Origin: Stappia sp. BW2
GTDB lineage: Bacteria; Pseudomonadota; Alphaproteobacteria; Rhizobiales; Stappiaceae
DNA: 64,000 nt
Assembly: GCF_008107695.1 (NCBI RefSeq)
Contig: NZ_VIRG01000070.1
Location: 1,116,001 to 1,180,000, forward strand
Direction: 5' to 3'
The notes under the pieces are model-generated. The model saw nothing but the letters and a program-made list of their open reading frames with translations, had not been told where the DNA came from and ran no database searches. Below are positions 15,780 to 25,200 of this stretch, piece by piece. The first letter of the stretch is position 1; every line of letters begins with the position of its first letter. A program made the position numbers and the translations under genes.

Positions 15780-18227
15780 GTGCCTTCCTTCTCACGCAGT
15801 CTAGAAAAAGCACTCCACCAGGCTCTGGCGTTCGCCAACGAGCGACAGCAAGAGTATGCGACACTAGAGCATCTTCTGCTGGCCTTGCTTGACGACCAGG
15901 ACGCGGCTGCAGTCATGCGGGCTTGCAACGTCGATCTGGATACGATCCGCCGCAACCTGGTTGAATATGTCGAAACCGAGCTGGACAATCTTGTCACCGA
16001 CAGTGACGAGGATTCCAAGCCGACCGCCGGCTTCCAGCGCGTTATTCAGCGAGCGGTTATCCACGTCCAGTCCTCCGGGCGGGAAGAAGTCACCGGCGCC
16101 AACGTGCTCGTTGCGATCTTCGCCGAGCGCGAAAGCCATGCGGCCTACTTCCTGCAGGATCAGGACATGACCCGTTACGACGCGGTCAATTATATCTCGC
16201 ACGGCATAGCCAAACGTCCCGGTATGTCCGAGGCCCGTCCTGTCGAAGGGGCGGATGAAGAAGATGTGATGCCAGGCGCTGAAACCGAGAAGAAGTCCAG
16301 TCAGAAGACGGACGCTCTTGAAGCTTACTGTGTCAATCTCAACACCAAGGCTACCAACGGCAAGATCGATCCGCTGATCGGACGCGATACCGAAATTTCG
16401 CGAACCATCCAGATCCTGTGCCGCAGGTCGAAGAACAATCCGCTCTTCGTCGGTGACCCGGGTGTCGGCAAGACCGCCATCGCGGAAGGCCTTGCGCATC
16501 GAATCGTCAATGGCGATGTGCCGGACGTTCTGAAGGACGCCACCATCTTTTCGCTCGATATGGGCTCGCTGCTGGCGGGTACCCGCTACCGCGGCGATTT
16601 CGAAGAGCGTCTGAAGCAGGTGGTCAAGGAAATCGAGGATTATCCGGGCGCCGTGATGTTCATCGATGAGATCCACACGGTGATCGGTGCCGGCGCAACA
16701 TCGGGTGGGGCGATGGATGCCTCGAACCTGCTGAAACCGGCGCTTGCCTCCGGAGCGATCCGCTGCATCGGTTCGACCACCTACAAGGAATATCGCCAGT
16801 TCTTCGAAAAGGACCGGGCACTTGTCCGCCGTTTCCAGAAGATCGATGTCAATGAGCCTTCGATCCCGGATGCAATCGATATCCTGAAAGGGCTGAAGCC
16901 GTATTTCGAGGACTTCCACAAGGTTCGTTACACCAACGACGCGATCAAGGTGGCTGTGGAACTGTCAGCGAAATACATTTCAGACCGCAAGTTGCCGGAC
17001 AAGGCGATCGACGTGCTGGATGAAACCGGTGCTTCGCAGATGCTTGTTCCCGAAACCCGTCGCCGCAAGACCATCGGCGTGAAGGAAATCGAGAATACGA
17101 TTGCCACCATGGCAAGGATTCCGCCGAAGTCCGTTTCCAAGGATGATGCGGAGGTTCTGGAAAACCTTGGCAAGGATCTGAAGCGGGTTGTCTACGGTCA
17201 GGATGAGGCCATCGGAACGCTGGCGTCGGCCATCAAGCTGGCACGTGCCGGCCTGCGTGAGCCGGACAAGCCGATCGGCAGCTATCTGTTCTCCGGCCCG
17301 ACAGGCGTCGGCAAGACGGAAGTTGCCCGGCAGCTGGCGTCTTCGCTGGGTGTCGAACTGATCCGCTTCGACATGTCCGAATACATGGAGCGGCACACCG
17401 TGTCGCGCCTGATCGGTGCGCCTCCTGGCTACGTCGGCTTTGATCAGGGCGGTCTCTTGACCGATGGTGTTGACCAGCATCCGCACTGCGTGTTGCTGCT
17501 GGACGAGATCGAAAAGGCCCATCCGGACCTGTTCAACATCCTGTTGCAGGTGATGGACCACGGCAAGCTGACCGACCACAACGGCAAGCAGGTCGACTTC
17601 CGCAATGTGATCCTGATCATGACGACCAACGCCGGTGCCGCGGATATGGCCAAGATGCCGGTTGGCTTCAACCGCATGAAGCGGGAAGGCGACGACGCGG
17701 AAGCGATCAACAAGCTGTTCACGCCGGAATTCCGCAACCGTCTTGATGCGATCATTCCGTTCGGCAATCTGCCGATGGAAGTTGTCTACAAGGTGGTCGA
17801 GAAGTTCGTCATGCAGCTGGAAGTCCAGCTGGCTGATCGTGGCGTGACCTTCGAGCTGACCGAGGATGCCGTCAAATGGCTCGCCGACAAGGGCTATGAC
17901 AGCCAGATGGGCGCTCGCCCGCTTGGCCGGATCATCCAGGAGCACATCAAGCGGCCACTGGCCGACGAGGTGCTGTTCGGCAAGCTGAAGAAAGGCGGGA
18001 TGGTCAAGGTCTCCGTGTCCGAAGACGGCAAGGGTCTGCTTCTGGAAAGCATCGAGGAGCGGGCAACACCGCCCAAAGCCAAGGCCAAGACCGAAACCAA
18101 GGCCAAGCCAAAGCGCCGGCGCAAGCCCGCCGCCAAGGCTGCAGCCACCAAGGACAAAAAGCCGCCTGCAGGCAAAAGCGGCCCGTCCAAGAAAAGCCTT
18201 GTGCCCAAGGTGCCGTTGGCCGACTGA
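15780..18227 (+). CDS. clpA: ATP-dependent Clp protease ATP-binding subunit ClpA
   Basis: An 815-residue AAA+ unfoldase feeding ClpP. The ClpN domain (residues about 1-150) contacts ClpS. AAA module 1 has Walker A GDPGVGKT (Lys231) and Walker B VMFIDEIHT; module 2 has GPTGVGKT (Lys512) and VLLLDEIEK, followed by the D2-small domain. The last 50 residues are an unusual Lys/Ala/Pro-rich basic tail (KAKAKTETKAKPKRRRKP and onward) absent from E. coli ClpA (758 residues). The start is GTG with GAGGA about 9 nt upstream. A terminator follows. Confidence 0.96.
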   Translation: MPSFSRSLEKALHQALAFANERQQEYATLEHLLLALLDDQDAAAVMRACNVDLDTIRRNLVEYVETELDNLVTDSDEDSKPTAGFQRVIQRAVIHVQSSGREEVTGANVLVAIFAERESHAAYFLQDQDMTRYDAVNYISHGIAKRPGMSEARPVEGADEEDVMPGAETEKKSSQKTDALEAYCVNLNTKATNGKIDPLIGRDTEISRTIQILCRRSKNNPLFVGDPGVGKTAIAEGLAHRIVNGDVPDVLKDATIFSLDMGSLLAGTRYRGDFEERLKQVVKEIEDYPGAVMFIDEIHTVIGAGATSGGAMDASNLLKPALASGAIRCIGSTTYKEYRQFFEKDRALVRRFQKIDVNEPSIPDAIDILKGLKPYFEDFHKVRYTNDAIKVAVELSAKYISDRKLPDKAIDVLDETGASQMLVPETRRRKTIGVKEIENTIATMARIPPKSVSKDDAEVLENLGKDLKRVVYGQDEAIGTLASAIKLARAGLREPDKPIGSYLFSGPTGVGKTEVARQLASSLGVELIRFDMSEYMERHTVSRLIGAPPGYVGFDQGGLLTDGVDQHPHCVLLLDEIEKAHPDLFNILLQVMDHGKLTDHNGKQVDFRNVILIMTTNAGAADMAKMPVGFNRMKREGDDAEAINKLFTPEFRNRLDAIIPFGNLPMEVVYKVVEKFVMQLEVQLADRGVTFELTEDAVKWLADKGYDSQMGARPLGRIIQEHIKRPLADEVLFGKLKKGGMVKVSVSEDGKGLLLESIEERATPPKAKAKTETKAKPKRRRKPAAKAAATKDKKPPAGKSGPSKKSLVPKVPLAD

Positions 18228-18248
18228 GGCACTGCATTATAAGACTGG

Positions 18249-18278
18249 AAAGGCACCGGAGAGATCCGGGGCTTTTTT
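18249..18278 (+). terminator. Terminator of clpS-clpA
   Basis: AAAGGCaCCGGA-gaga-TCCGGgGCTTTTTT, 22 bp after the clpA stop, with one mismatched pair and a run of six T residues. Confidence 0.85.
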
Positions 18279-18475
18279 CGTTTTAGTCTGCAAAGACAAA
18301 CGATGATGCTGGAAGAGGACAGGGTCGGGCTGGGTCAATGCTTCGGGCGTGTCGTCGACGAAGCAGGCTGTGCCATTTCTCATTCATGTTTGGAATTGAA
18401 ACCATTCAGGAAAATCATTTGCAGACGTCCGGCCACCCGCCTAGCTAAGAAGCAGATATTTTCGGGAGAACGGAT

Positions 18476-19180
18476 ATGAGCGATAACAAGGTTGCCATGA
18501 TTACCGCAGGTGGCTCCGGCATGGGCGCTGACGCCGCAAGACGGCTGGCTGCGGACGGGTTCCGGGTTGCTATCCTGTCGTCATCCGGCAAGGGGGAGGC
18601 GCTTGCGGAGGAATTGGGCGGCGTGGGGTTCACCGGCTCCAATCTTGTTGCGGACCACCTGACCGCCTTTGTCAAAAAAACTCTGGACTCCTTTGGCAGC
18701 ATTGATGTTCTGGTCAATTCGTCCGGCCATGGCCCGAAAGGTGATATTCTGGAAATCTCTGACGAGGACTGGCACCTCGGCATGGATTATTACCTGATGA
18801 ACGTCATTCGCCCGGCGCGCCTCGTCGCTCCGGTCATGGCGGCACAGGGCGGCGGAACGGTGATCAACATCTCCACCTTCGCCACCTTCGAGCCGGACCC
18901 GATGTTTCCGACATCCGGTGTGTTCCGGGCAGGGCTTGCCAGCTTCACAAAACTGTTTGCAGACAAGTTTGCGGCCGAGAACGTGCGCATGAACAATATT
19001 CTGCCGGGCTTCATCGACAGCCTGCCGGAAAAAGAAGACCGCCTTGCCCGCATCCCCATGGGCCGCTACGGCCGCGCCGACGAGATTTCCAGCCTGGTTT
19101 CCTACCTTGCCAGCGACGCGGCAGCCTATATCACGGGGCAGAACATCCGCATCGACGGCGGTCTGACACGGTCGGTGTGA
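18476..19180 (+). CDS. SDR-family protein lacking the catalytic Tyr and Lys
   Basis: A 234-residue Rossmann-fold protein. Cofactor loop TAGGSGMG (10-17), NSSG (81-84) and Ser133 (INISTF) are in place, and GxxxxxITGQNIRIDGG near the C-terminus is typical of classical SDRs. The YxxxK motif is replaced: counting back from the conserved AGL helix, Ser147 and Arg151 sit where Tyr and Lys belong (PTSGVFRAGLASF). It may bind NAD(P) without normal dehydrogenase chemistry. The ATG at 18476 has GGGAGAACGG upstream. Confidence 0.85.
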   Translation: MSDNKVAMITAGGSGMGADAARRLAADGFRVAILSSSGKGEALAEELGGVGFTGSNLVADHLTAFVKKTLDSFGSIDVLVNSSGHGPKGDILEISDEDWHLGMDYYLMNVIRPARLVAPVMAAQGGGTVINISTFATFEPDPMFPTSGVFRAGLASFTKLFADKFAAENVRMNNILPGFIDSLPEKEDRLARIPMGRYGRADEISSLVSYLASDAAAYITGQNIRIDGGLTRSV

Positions 19181-19264
19181 GGATCTCTGAATGGGTGGAG
19201 TTGCCGCATCAAAAGATCCGAACGCTTTCCCCCTTTGGTCCTCTAGACAGAAATTTCCCAGAAA

Positions 19265-19281
19265 GGTAAGGCTACCTTACC
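19265..19281. promoter_or_regulatory. Palindrome upstream of azlC
   Basis: GGTAAGG-cta-CCTTACC, a perfect 7-bp inverted repeat ending 25 bp before the azlC start codon. A repressor or Lrp-type site is possible; the binding protein is unknown. Confidence 0.45.
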
Positions 19282-19306
19282 AACTGTCCAGAGGTGAGTC
19301 AGCTTT

Positions 19307-20068
19307 ATGACGGCTCCTGATCAGCCAGAAAACGCACCAAACCCGCAAGATCCGCCAGAACATGCCCGGGTCTGGATGGCGCGTGGGGCGAGGGCTGCGG
19401 TGTCTATTCCAGCGTTTATTCTGACTGCGGCTTTTGTCGGCTATGCCGGGCTTGCCCGGGAGTCCGGACTGACGCTTGTCGAAACGCTGGCGATGACCGG
19501 TTTCGTCTGGGCGCTGCCGTCCATCGTGGTTCTGACCGGCGCGATTTCTTCCGGTATGGGAATGCTTCCTGCGGGTATTGCTGTCGCTCTTGCCTCTGTT
19601 CGCTTGATGCCGATGACCATGGCGTTGATGCCTTTGATCAAGGTGCCCGGCAAGACCCGCACCTGGCAATTGCTGATCGCCTCCCATTTCGTGGCGGTGA
19701 CGGCCTGGGTGTTCGCGATGAAGCACCTGCCGGATATGCCGAGGGAAGGACGCCTGCCGTTTTTCCTCGGTTTCGGCGGGGCGGTGACCAGTTTTGTGTT
19801 CTGCATGACCGGTGTCTCCTATCTGCTGGTGGAGACCATGCCGGGCATGGTAGCGGGGGCCTTGTTTCTCCTGACGCCGGTCTATTTCCTGTGTTCGCTC
19901 TGGGGCGCTTCACGGCTGAATGCGGACCGAGCCGCGATGGTTGCCGGGCTGGTGCTCGGCCCGGTCTTCTTCATCTATCTGCCTGGGCTGGATCTTCTTT
20001 GGACCGGTCTTGTGGGCGGTACGATTGCCTATCTCGGGACACGGATCATGCGCAGGGGGCTGTCGTGA
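19307..20068 (+). CDS. azlC: AzlC-family branched-chain amino acid exporter, large subunit
   Basis: A 253-residue inner-membrane protein with about six to seven hydrophobic segments. Together with AzlD it forms a two-component exporter of branched-chain amino acids or related compounds. AFILTAAFVGYAGLARESGLTLVETLAMTGFVWALPSIVVL is the recognisable AzlC N-terminal block. A GAGGTGA Shine-Dalgarno precedes the ATG. The stop codon overlaps the azlD start (TGATG), so the two are translationally coupled. Confidence 0.85.
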   Translation: MTAPDQPENAPNPQDPPEHARVWMARGARAAVSIPAFILTAAFVGYAGLARESGLTLVETLAMTGFVWALPSIVVLTGAISSGMGMLPAGIAVALASVRLMPMTMALMPLIKVPGKTRTWQLLIASHFVAVTAWVFAMKHLPDMPREGRLPFFLGFGGAVTSFVFCMTGVSYLLVETMPGMVAGALFLLTPVYFLCSLWGASRLNADRAAMVAGLVLGPVFFIYLPGLDLLWTGLVGGTIAYLGTRIMRRGLS

Positions 20069-20442
20069 TGGACGGATCAACTGCGGGCGGATTGATTTCC
20101 GAAACCTGGTGGCCCCTGGCGATGATCCTCGTTGCCGGCTGGTTTGCAACCGACGTCTGGCGGTGGCTGGGTGTTTTTGCAGGCGGCAAGCTGCGCGAAG
20201 ATGGCGAACTGCTGATCTGGGTGCGCTGTGTCGCGACCGCGCTGGTCGCCGGTGTCATTTCAAAGCTGATCCTGTTTCCGCAAGGCGTGCTGGCGGAAAC
20301 ACCGCTCTGGCTGCGTGTGGCTGCCGCCGGTTTCGGGTTTGCCTCGTTTTTTGTGGCCCGCCAGCGGGTTTTTGTGGGCGTGCTCGCGGCAGAAGTTTTC
20401 CTTGTCGCGGGCTGGTTGCTCCTCGACCGAATGGCCTCCTGA
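20068..20442 (+). CDS. azlD: AzlD-family membrane protein, small subunit
   Basis: A 124-residue protein with three to four hydrophobic segments (about residues 12-30, 48-65, 75-92, 97-118). Its size, spacing and position directly after azlC, with a 1-bp start/stop overlap, identify it as the AzlD partner required for branched-chain amino acid export. Sequence conservation in this family is low, so the assignment rests mainly on context and topology. Confidence 0.78.
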   Translation: MDGSTAGGLISETWWPLAMILVAGWFATDVWRWLGVFAGGKLREDGELLIWVRCVATALVAGVISKLILFPQGVLAETPLWLRVAAAGFGFASFFVARQRVFVGVLAAEVFLVAGWLLLDRMAS

Positions 20443-20526
20443 CACGTAGCGATTTGCCATGTTCACTTGCCGGATAGATGGGGTAGGTTGAAGAGGGGGT
20501 GATTGCATTCGGTCAAGGAGAGGAAA

Positions 20527-21177
20527 ATGGCGGACCAGGTCGAACTCTTTTACGCACCGCAAACACGGGCCACAGGCGTGCGCATTCTCCTGGAAGAACT
20601 GGGAGCGCCTTACAAGTTGAACGTGCTCAACCTGAAGCTGGGTGAAAATCGGACGCCCCGCTATCTTGCGGTCAATCCTGCCGGAAAAGTTCCGGCGTTG
20701 CATGTCGGCGAAGCGGTCATTACCGAACAGGTCGCGATCTATGTCTATCTGGCCGATCTTTTTCCGGAAAAAGGACTGACTCCCGCGCTCGACGATCCGT
20801 TACGCGGGCCATACCTGCGCTGGTTCGTGCACATGGCGTCCTGTTTTGAGCCCGCACTGATTGACCGCGCTCTGAATCGGGAAGAACCGCCGCCTTCCAT
20901 GTCTGCCTATGGGTCTTTCGACACCGTGATGGAAAACATGCGTATCCAGCTTTCCAAGGGACCGTTTGTTCTAGGAGAGCGGATGACGGCCGTTGACGTT
21001 CTTTGGGGTGTGGGGCTTCGGTGGGGCATGATGTTCGGCATCGTGCCGGAATTCGAGGAATTCACGAGATATGTCGAGCGGTTCTCCGAGCGGCCTTCTG
21101 TGGTGAAGGTGCTTCAGGAAGATCAGAACATGGCCAAGGAACAGGACGACGCGGCTGTTCAGGCCGGTGTCGCCTAG
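20527..21177 (+). CDS. Glutathione S-transferase family protein
   Basis: A 216-residue soluble protein. The N-terminal thioredoxin-like domain (residues 1-78) has the KVPAL cis-proline segment (residue about 57) and the glutathione-contacting ITEQVAIYVYLAD; an all-helical C-terminal domain follows with the conserved MTAVDVLWG Asp (N-capping box). It is probably a beta- or nu-like GST; substrate unknown. The AAGGAGAGG Shine-Dalgarno supports ATG 20527. Confidence 0.88.
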   Translation: MADQVELFYAPQTRATGVRILLEELGAPYKLNVLNLKLGENRTPRYLAVNPAGKVPALHVGEAVITEQVAIYVYLADLFPEKGLTPALDDPLRGPYLRWFVHMASCFEPALIDRALNREEPPPSMSAYGSFDTVMENMRIQLSKGPFVLGERMTAVDVLWGVGLRWGMMFGIVPEFEEFTRYVERFSERPSVVKVLQEDQNMAKEQDDAAVQAGVA

Positions 21178-21311
21178 GGGTTTTCCAGCCAACATTTGCC
21201 CTGTCACGCGCTGCGCTGTCGGCAGTTGGCGGAAAACTAACGGTGATCCTGACAGGCAAACCTCCGCCGTGGACTCTCCAAGAAACGCTGCGTTTGTGTT
21301 CCCAAACTTCG

Positions 21312-21350
21312 AAAAACGCCCGCTCGGCTTGGGGCCGGGCGGGCGTTGTT
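21312..21350. terminator. GC-rich hairpin between convergent GST and HIT genes
   Basis: AAAAACGCCCG and CGGGCGTTGTTTGTT form the ends of a long GC-rich hairpin about 140 bp past the GST stop. It may stop transcripts from both directions; the T-tract is interrupted. Confidence 0.6.
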
Positions 21351-21385
21351 TGTTCGTTCCTGTCGGCGGTCGGGCCGAGCCCGGT

Positions 21386-21814
21386 TCAGGACAGCGCAGC
21401 GCGAATTTTTTCAGCGTGTTCCGCCAGAAGGTCGTTATCGGCCATCGTGCCTGTGTGGGGTTTCAGTGAGACGCCCTCGAAGCGCGGAATGACATGGACG
21501 TGAGTGTGGAACACCACTTGACCGCCAGCAGGCTCGGAGAATTGCTGGATGGTGGTGCCGTCTGCATCAAAGGCCTTGATCACTGCTCTGGCCATCGTCT
21601 GGGCCGTTGCCATCACTGCGTTGAGATCCTCCTGGGCGATGTCCAGAATGTTGCGGGAAGGGGCCTTCGGGACCACCAGAACATGACCGTCGCCGCGTGG
21701 CATGATGTCCATGATCACCAGTGTCTTGTCGTCTTCGTAAACCTTGTGGCTCGGCAGTTCGCCGCGCAGGATCTTGGCGAAGACATTCTGGTCGTCATAA
21801 GCGGGTGCGGACAT
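21386..21814 (-). CDS. HIT family protein (Hint-type nucleotide hydrolase)
   Basis: A 142-residue histidine-triad protein. The signature HTHVHVIP at residues 103-110 has His105 as the likely catalytic nucleophile and His107 as support; DIMPRGDGHVLVVPK carries the upstream conserved His. Hint/HinT proteins hydrolyse purine nucleoside phosphoramidates and aminoacyl-AMP. ATG 21814 is chosen (MSAPAYDDQNVFAKIL) with AGGAAA upstream; a longer frame adds 22 residues without homology. Confidence 0.92.
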   Translation of the reverse strand: MSAPAYDDQNVFAKILRGELPSHKVYEDDKTLVIMDIMPRGDGHVLVVPKAPSRNILDIAQEDLNAVMATAQTMARAVIKAFDADGTTIQQFSEPAGGQVVFHTHVHVIPRFEGVSLKPHTGTMADNDLLAEHAEKIRAALS

Positions 21815-22226
21815 GGGGTATTTCCTGTCTGATAGGCAAAAGAATTTCGCGAAGCGTTGGCACGAGGCAAGTTGCCCCAAGACGTGAGACCGATCAATGG
21901 TGGTTCAATCGATTGCTGCCGGATTTCACACCCTGGGTGTGGACTCTGAGAAAGCCGGTTGCCTTGAGGTGATGTTGTGACGGGGCTGTGAGAAAACACA
22001 ATCTGTTTGAGTGGCTATGGAACGAGCGACCGGCTTCAGAATGATTACAGATGGTTCTGCCGACGCGTTAAAGAGGTCGCGTCAGATCTTAGATACCGCG
22101 TCGGTGATTGCCGGTGTTCCAAAGGCGAAGGCCGGAGATTTCGCTCCGGCCTTCGCCGGCACCAGGCCAAAAGTGGCCAACAGTGCCGGATCGATGGTGT
22201 AAACGATCTTCGACGTGGGTGAAGCG
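21815..22226. other. Intergenic region with strong hairpin
   Basis: A 412-bp gap between the HIT gene and the end of the acyltransferase gene, both on the minus strand. Short open frames here carry no recognisable protein. The only clear element is the hairpin at 22124. Confidence 0.5.
22124..22157 (-). terminator. 14-bp perfect hairpin downstream of the acyltransferase gene
   Basis: GGCGAAGGCCGGAG, a 6-nt loop and CTCCGGCCTTCGCC, 70 bp past the stop codon of the minus-strand gene. On that strand it is followed only by TTTGG, so it could be a terminator, a 3'-end-stabilising stem, or a dispersed palindromic element. Confidence 0.5.
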
Positions 22227-25200
22227 TCAGGCAGCTTCCCCCAGTTCAGAACCGTCCTTGACCAGTTTTGCAACCGCCGCGAAATCCAGCTTGCCGGAGC
22301 CCAGAACGGGAACCTTCGACACCACACGAACTTCTGCCGGTATCATCAGGTCCTGTGCGCCGCGGGCTTTTGCGCCTTCAATGAAGGTTGTGCGATCCGC
22401 ATCCGGATTTTCCGTAACGAGCACCAGCTTCTCGCCCTTGCGCGGATCCTTGATGGCGGCAACGGCTGAAAGGTGTTGCGGCCAGATCTGACCTGCCAGC
22501 GCTTCCACGGCGGACAGAGACACCATCTCACCGGCAATCTTGGCAAAGCGCTTGGCGCGGCCCTTGATGATGATGTAGCCGTCAGCATCGATCTCGACGA
22601 TGTCGCCGGTGTCGTGCCAGCCATCGACCAGCGGTTCGACCACACCCGGATTGTCCGCCTTCAGATAGCCGACCATGACGTTTGGCCCAGAGACATGCAG
22701 TCTGCCGCCATCTTCCACGCCTGGCACAGGTTCAAGGCGGGCCTTCATTCCGGGCATAAGTTTGCCGACCGTGCCCGGGCGGTTGTACATCGGCGTGTTG
22801 AGCGCGATGACCGGCGCGGTTTCGGTCACGCCATAGCCTTCCAGAACCCGCAAGCCGAACCGTTCCTGATAGATCTGACGGGTCGACGGTTTCACCGGTT
22901 CCGCGCCAGCAAAACAGTAGCGCAGGGAGCGGAAGTCATAGGCATGGGCGACGCGGGCATACCCGTTCAGGAAGGTGTCGGTGCCAAACAGGATCGTTGC
23001 ATTGGAGGTGTAGATCAGCTCCGGAACGATCCGGTAGTGCAGGGGCGACGGATAAAGGTAGACCGGTACACCTGAAATCAACGGCAGAATGGTTCCTGCC
23101 GTCAGACCGAAGGAATGGAACATCGGCAGGACGTTGAACACCTTGTCGTTCGGCGTGAAATCAACCCTTGCGGCTGCCTGTGTGGCATTCGACAGGATAT
23201 TTCGGTGTGTCAGAACAACGCCCTTCGGTGTTCCTTCCGAGCCCGAGGTGAACAGGATAACGGCCGTATCGTCCGCCTGTCGGCGCACCAGGGGGCGGCT
23301 TTTGGTCAGTAGACCGCGGATCTTGTCTGTAAAGCCGATTTCAGACCGCAGGTCTTCCATCCAGATGATGCGAACGTGGTTTTCAAGGTTTGACGCCAGT
23401 TGCTCCAGGCGGGCCTGTTTGACGAAGGCACGAGAGGACAACAGCGTTCGAACCTCTGCAGCCCGGCACGCAGCGAGAATGTTCTCCTGGCCGGCCGTGA
23501 AATTGATCATGGCGGGCACCTTGCCGGCGGACATGGTCGCAAGAACGGTCACGGCAGCGCCATTGGCATTGGGCAGCATGATCCCGAGGGTCTCTTCCCC
23601 CTTGGTGTGCTGTATCAGCTTGCGGCCAAGCACGGAAACGCCCGTCAGCAACTTGCCCACACTCAGCTTGCCAGTCACCGGATCTTCAAGTGCCAGTTTG
23701 CCGTGGCCGTGTTCTGCGCCTGTGGCGATGATTTTTTCCAGGATGGTGACGTCTTCCATCAGGCTGGTTTCAAACATCAACTCGGACATGACGCCATAGA
23801 GCTTGGCACCGGCGGCCGCGCGCCGCTGACGGCCTCGCAGGTCGTCATTGATGTCCAGGCGGGTCGGTTCCATGATCGTTACCTTTACCTTCGGGAAAAG
23901 TCGTTTGCGGATCTGACTGGGGTTCAGATAGGAAAACGGCGTTTTTTCAAGGCCGTCGATACGGATGGGGACGATCATGGCGCCAGTCTTGTCGGCCACC
24001 ATGGCGGCACCGTCGTAGACCTTCATCAGACTGCCGGTCACTGTCAGCCGGCCTTCCGGGAAGATCACCATGGGCTCACCGGAGTTCACCACCTTGATCA
24101 ACGCACGGGCGGCCATGGGCTTTGTCGGATTGACAGGTATCGCATTTGCAAGGTGCAGGAAGGGTTTTACCCACCAGCGCCGGGCGATGTCATAGTCGAT
24201 CGCGAAGGACGGTTTCTTTTCGGTCAGGGTCAGTGCCAGGCCGGCATCCAGCAAGCTGACGTGGTTGAGCGCCAGGATCGGGGCTTCGCCGGCTTTTTCC
24301 AGATTTTCCAGTCCCTTGACTTCCATCCGGAAGATCGCGCGATAGAGGATTGAGATCGCGTCGCGCAGCGGGTTGGTCGGCAGGGTCTTCAGCATCACTG
24401 CAGCCGCGATCAGGTTCAACACTGCCAGTGCGAGAAAAATCTCTGAGACGGAAAAACCGAGTTTCTGGGCGCCTGCCAGCAGCACGCCGCCAATCGTCAT
24501 CAGGGCGCCGCCAAGGGCATTGGAGGCTGCAATCCGGCGGGCACGTACCTCTGGTTTTGCCCAGGTCTGGAGCGCCGTGAAGGTGGGGACAACCAGCAGC
24601 GCACCGGAGATGGCAAGTCCGGCCATGTCAATGCTGAGACGTATTACACCCTCATGCGTCAGGAACTCCTGCAGGCTTGATGTTTGCGTCGCAGCTGGCA
24701 AGCCGGCGAGGGTCAGTGCAGCGTCGAGGCAGAACAGCGCAAGCAGCAACGTCCCGACAGGGGCTGGCAGAAGGACGACGCGTCCAGCCAGCAGCCAGGC
24801 GGCAATCGCCGACCCGATGCCGATCGATATTGCAAAAACGGTCAGGAAATAGGTGACGGCGATTTCTCCACCACCCAGAAGCGTCTTGACGATCAGCGGC
24901 AGAAGCGCGAGCACCATGGCGCCGATAACCCAGAACCAGGCATTCATCAGGGCTGCCAGAAAGAGGCGGCGATCAGAGGCCAGGTTACGCACCACGCGCC
25001 ATGTCGAGGTGGCAAGGTTCCAGTCAACCCTCAGGTCGGGGGCCGCGGCCGGTGCGGAGGGGATCTGGCGGCTCAGCCCGTAACAGGCAAGTGCCAGCGC
25101 CAGCATCACCGGAGCGAAGATAAGCGTGGGTGCGCCGGTACTGAACAGAAGCCCGGCGGAAATCGTGCCGCCGAGGATTGCCAGGAAGGTTCCAGCCTCG

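Noticed and set aside
22011..22202. Short plus-strand frame of 63 codons over the hairpin at 22124.
   Set aside because: No Shine-Dalgarno, no recognisable sequence, and the hairpin explains its sequence composition.
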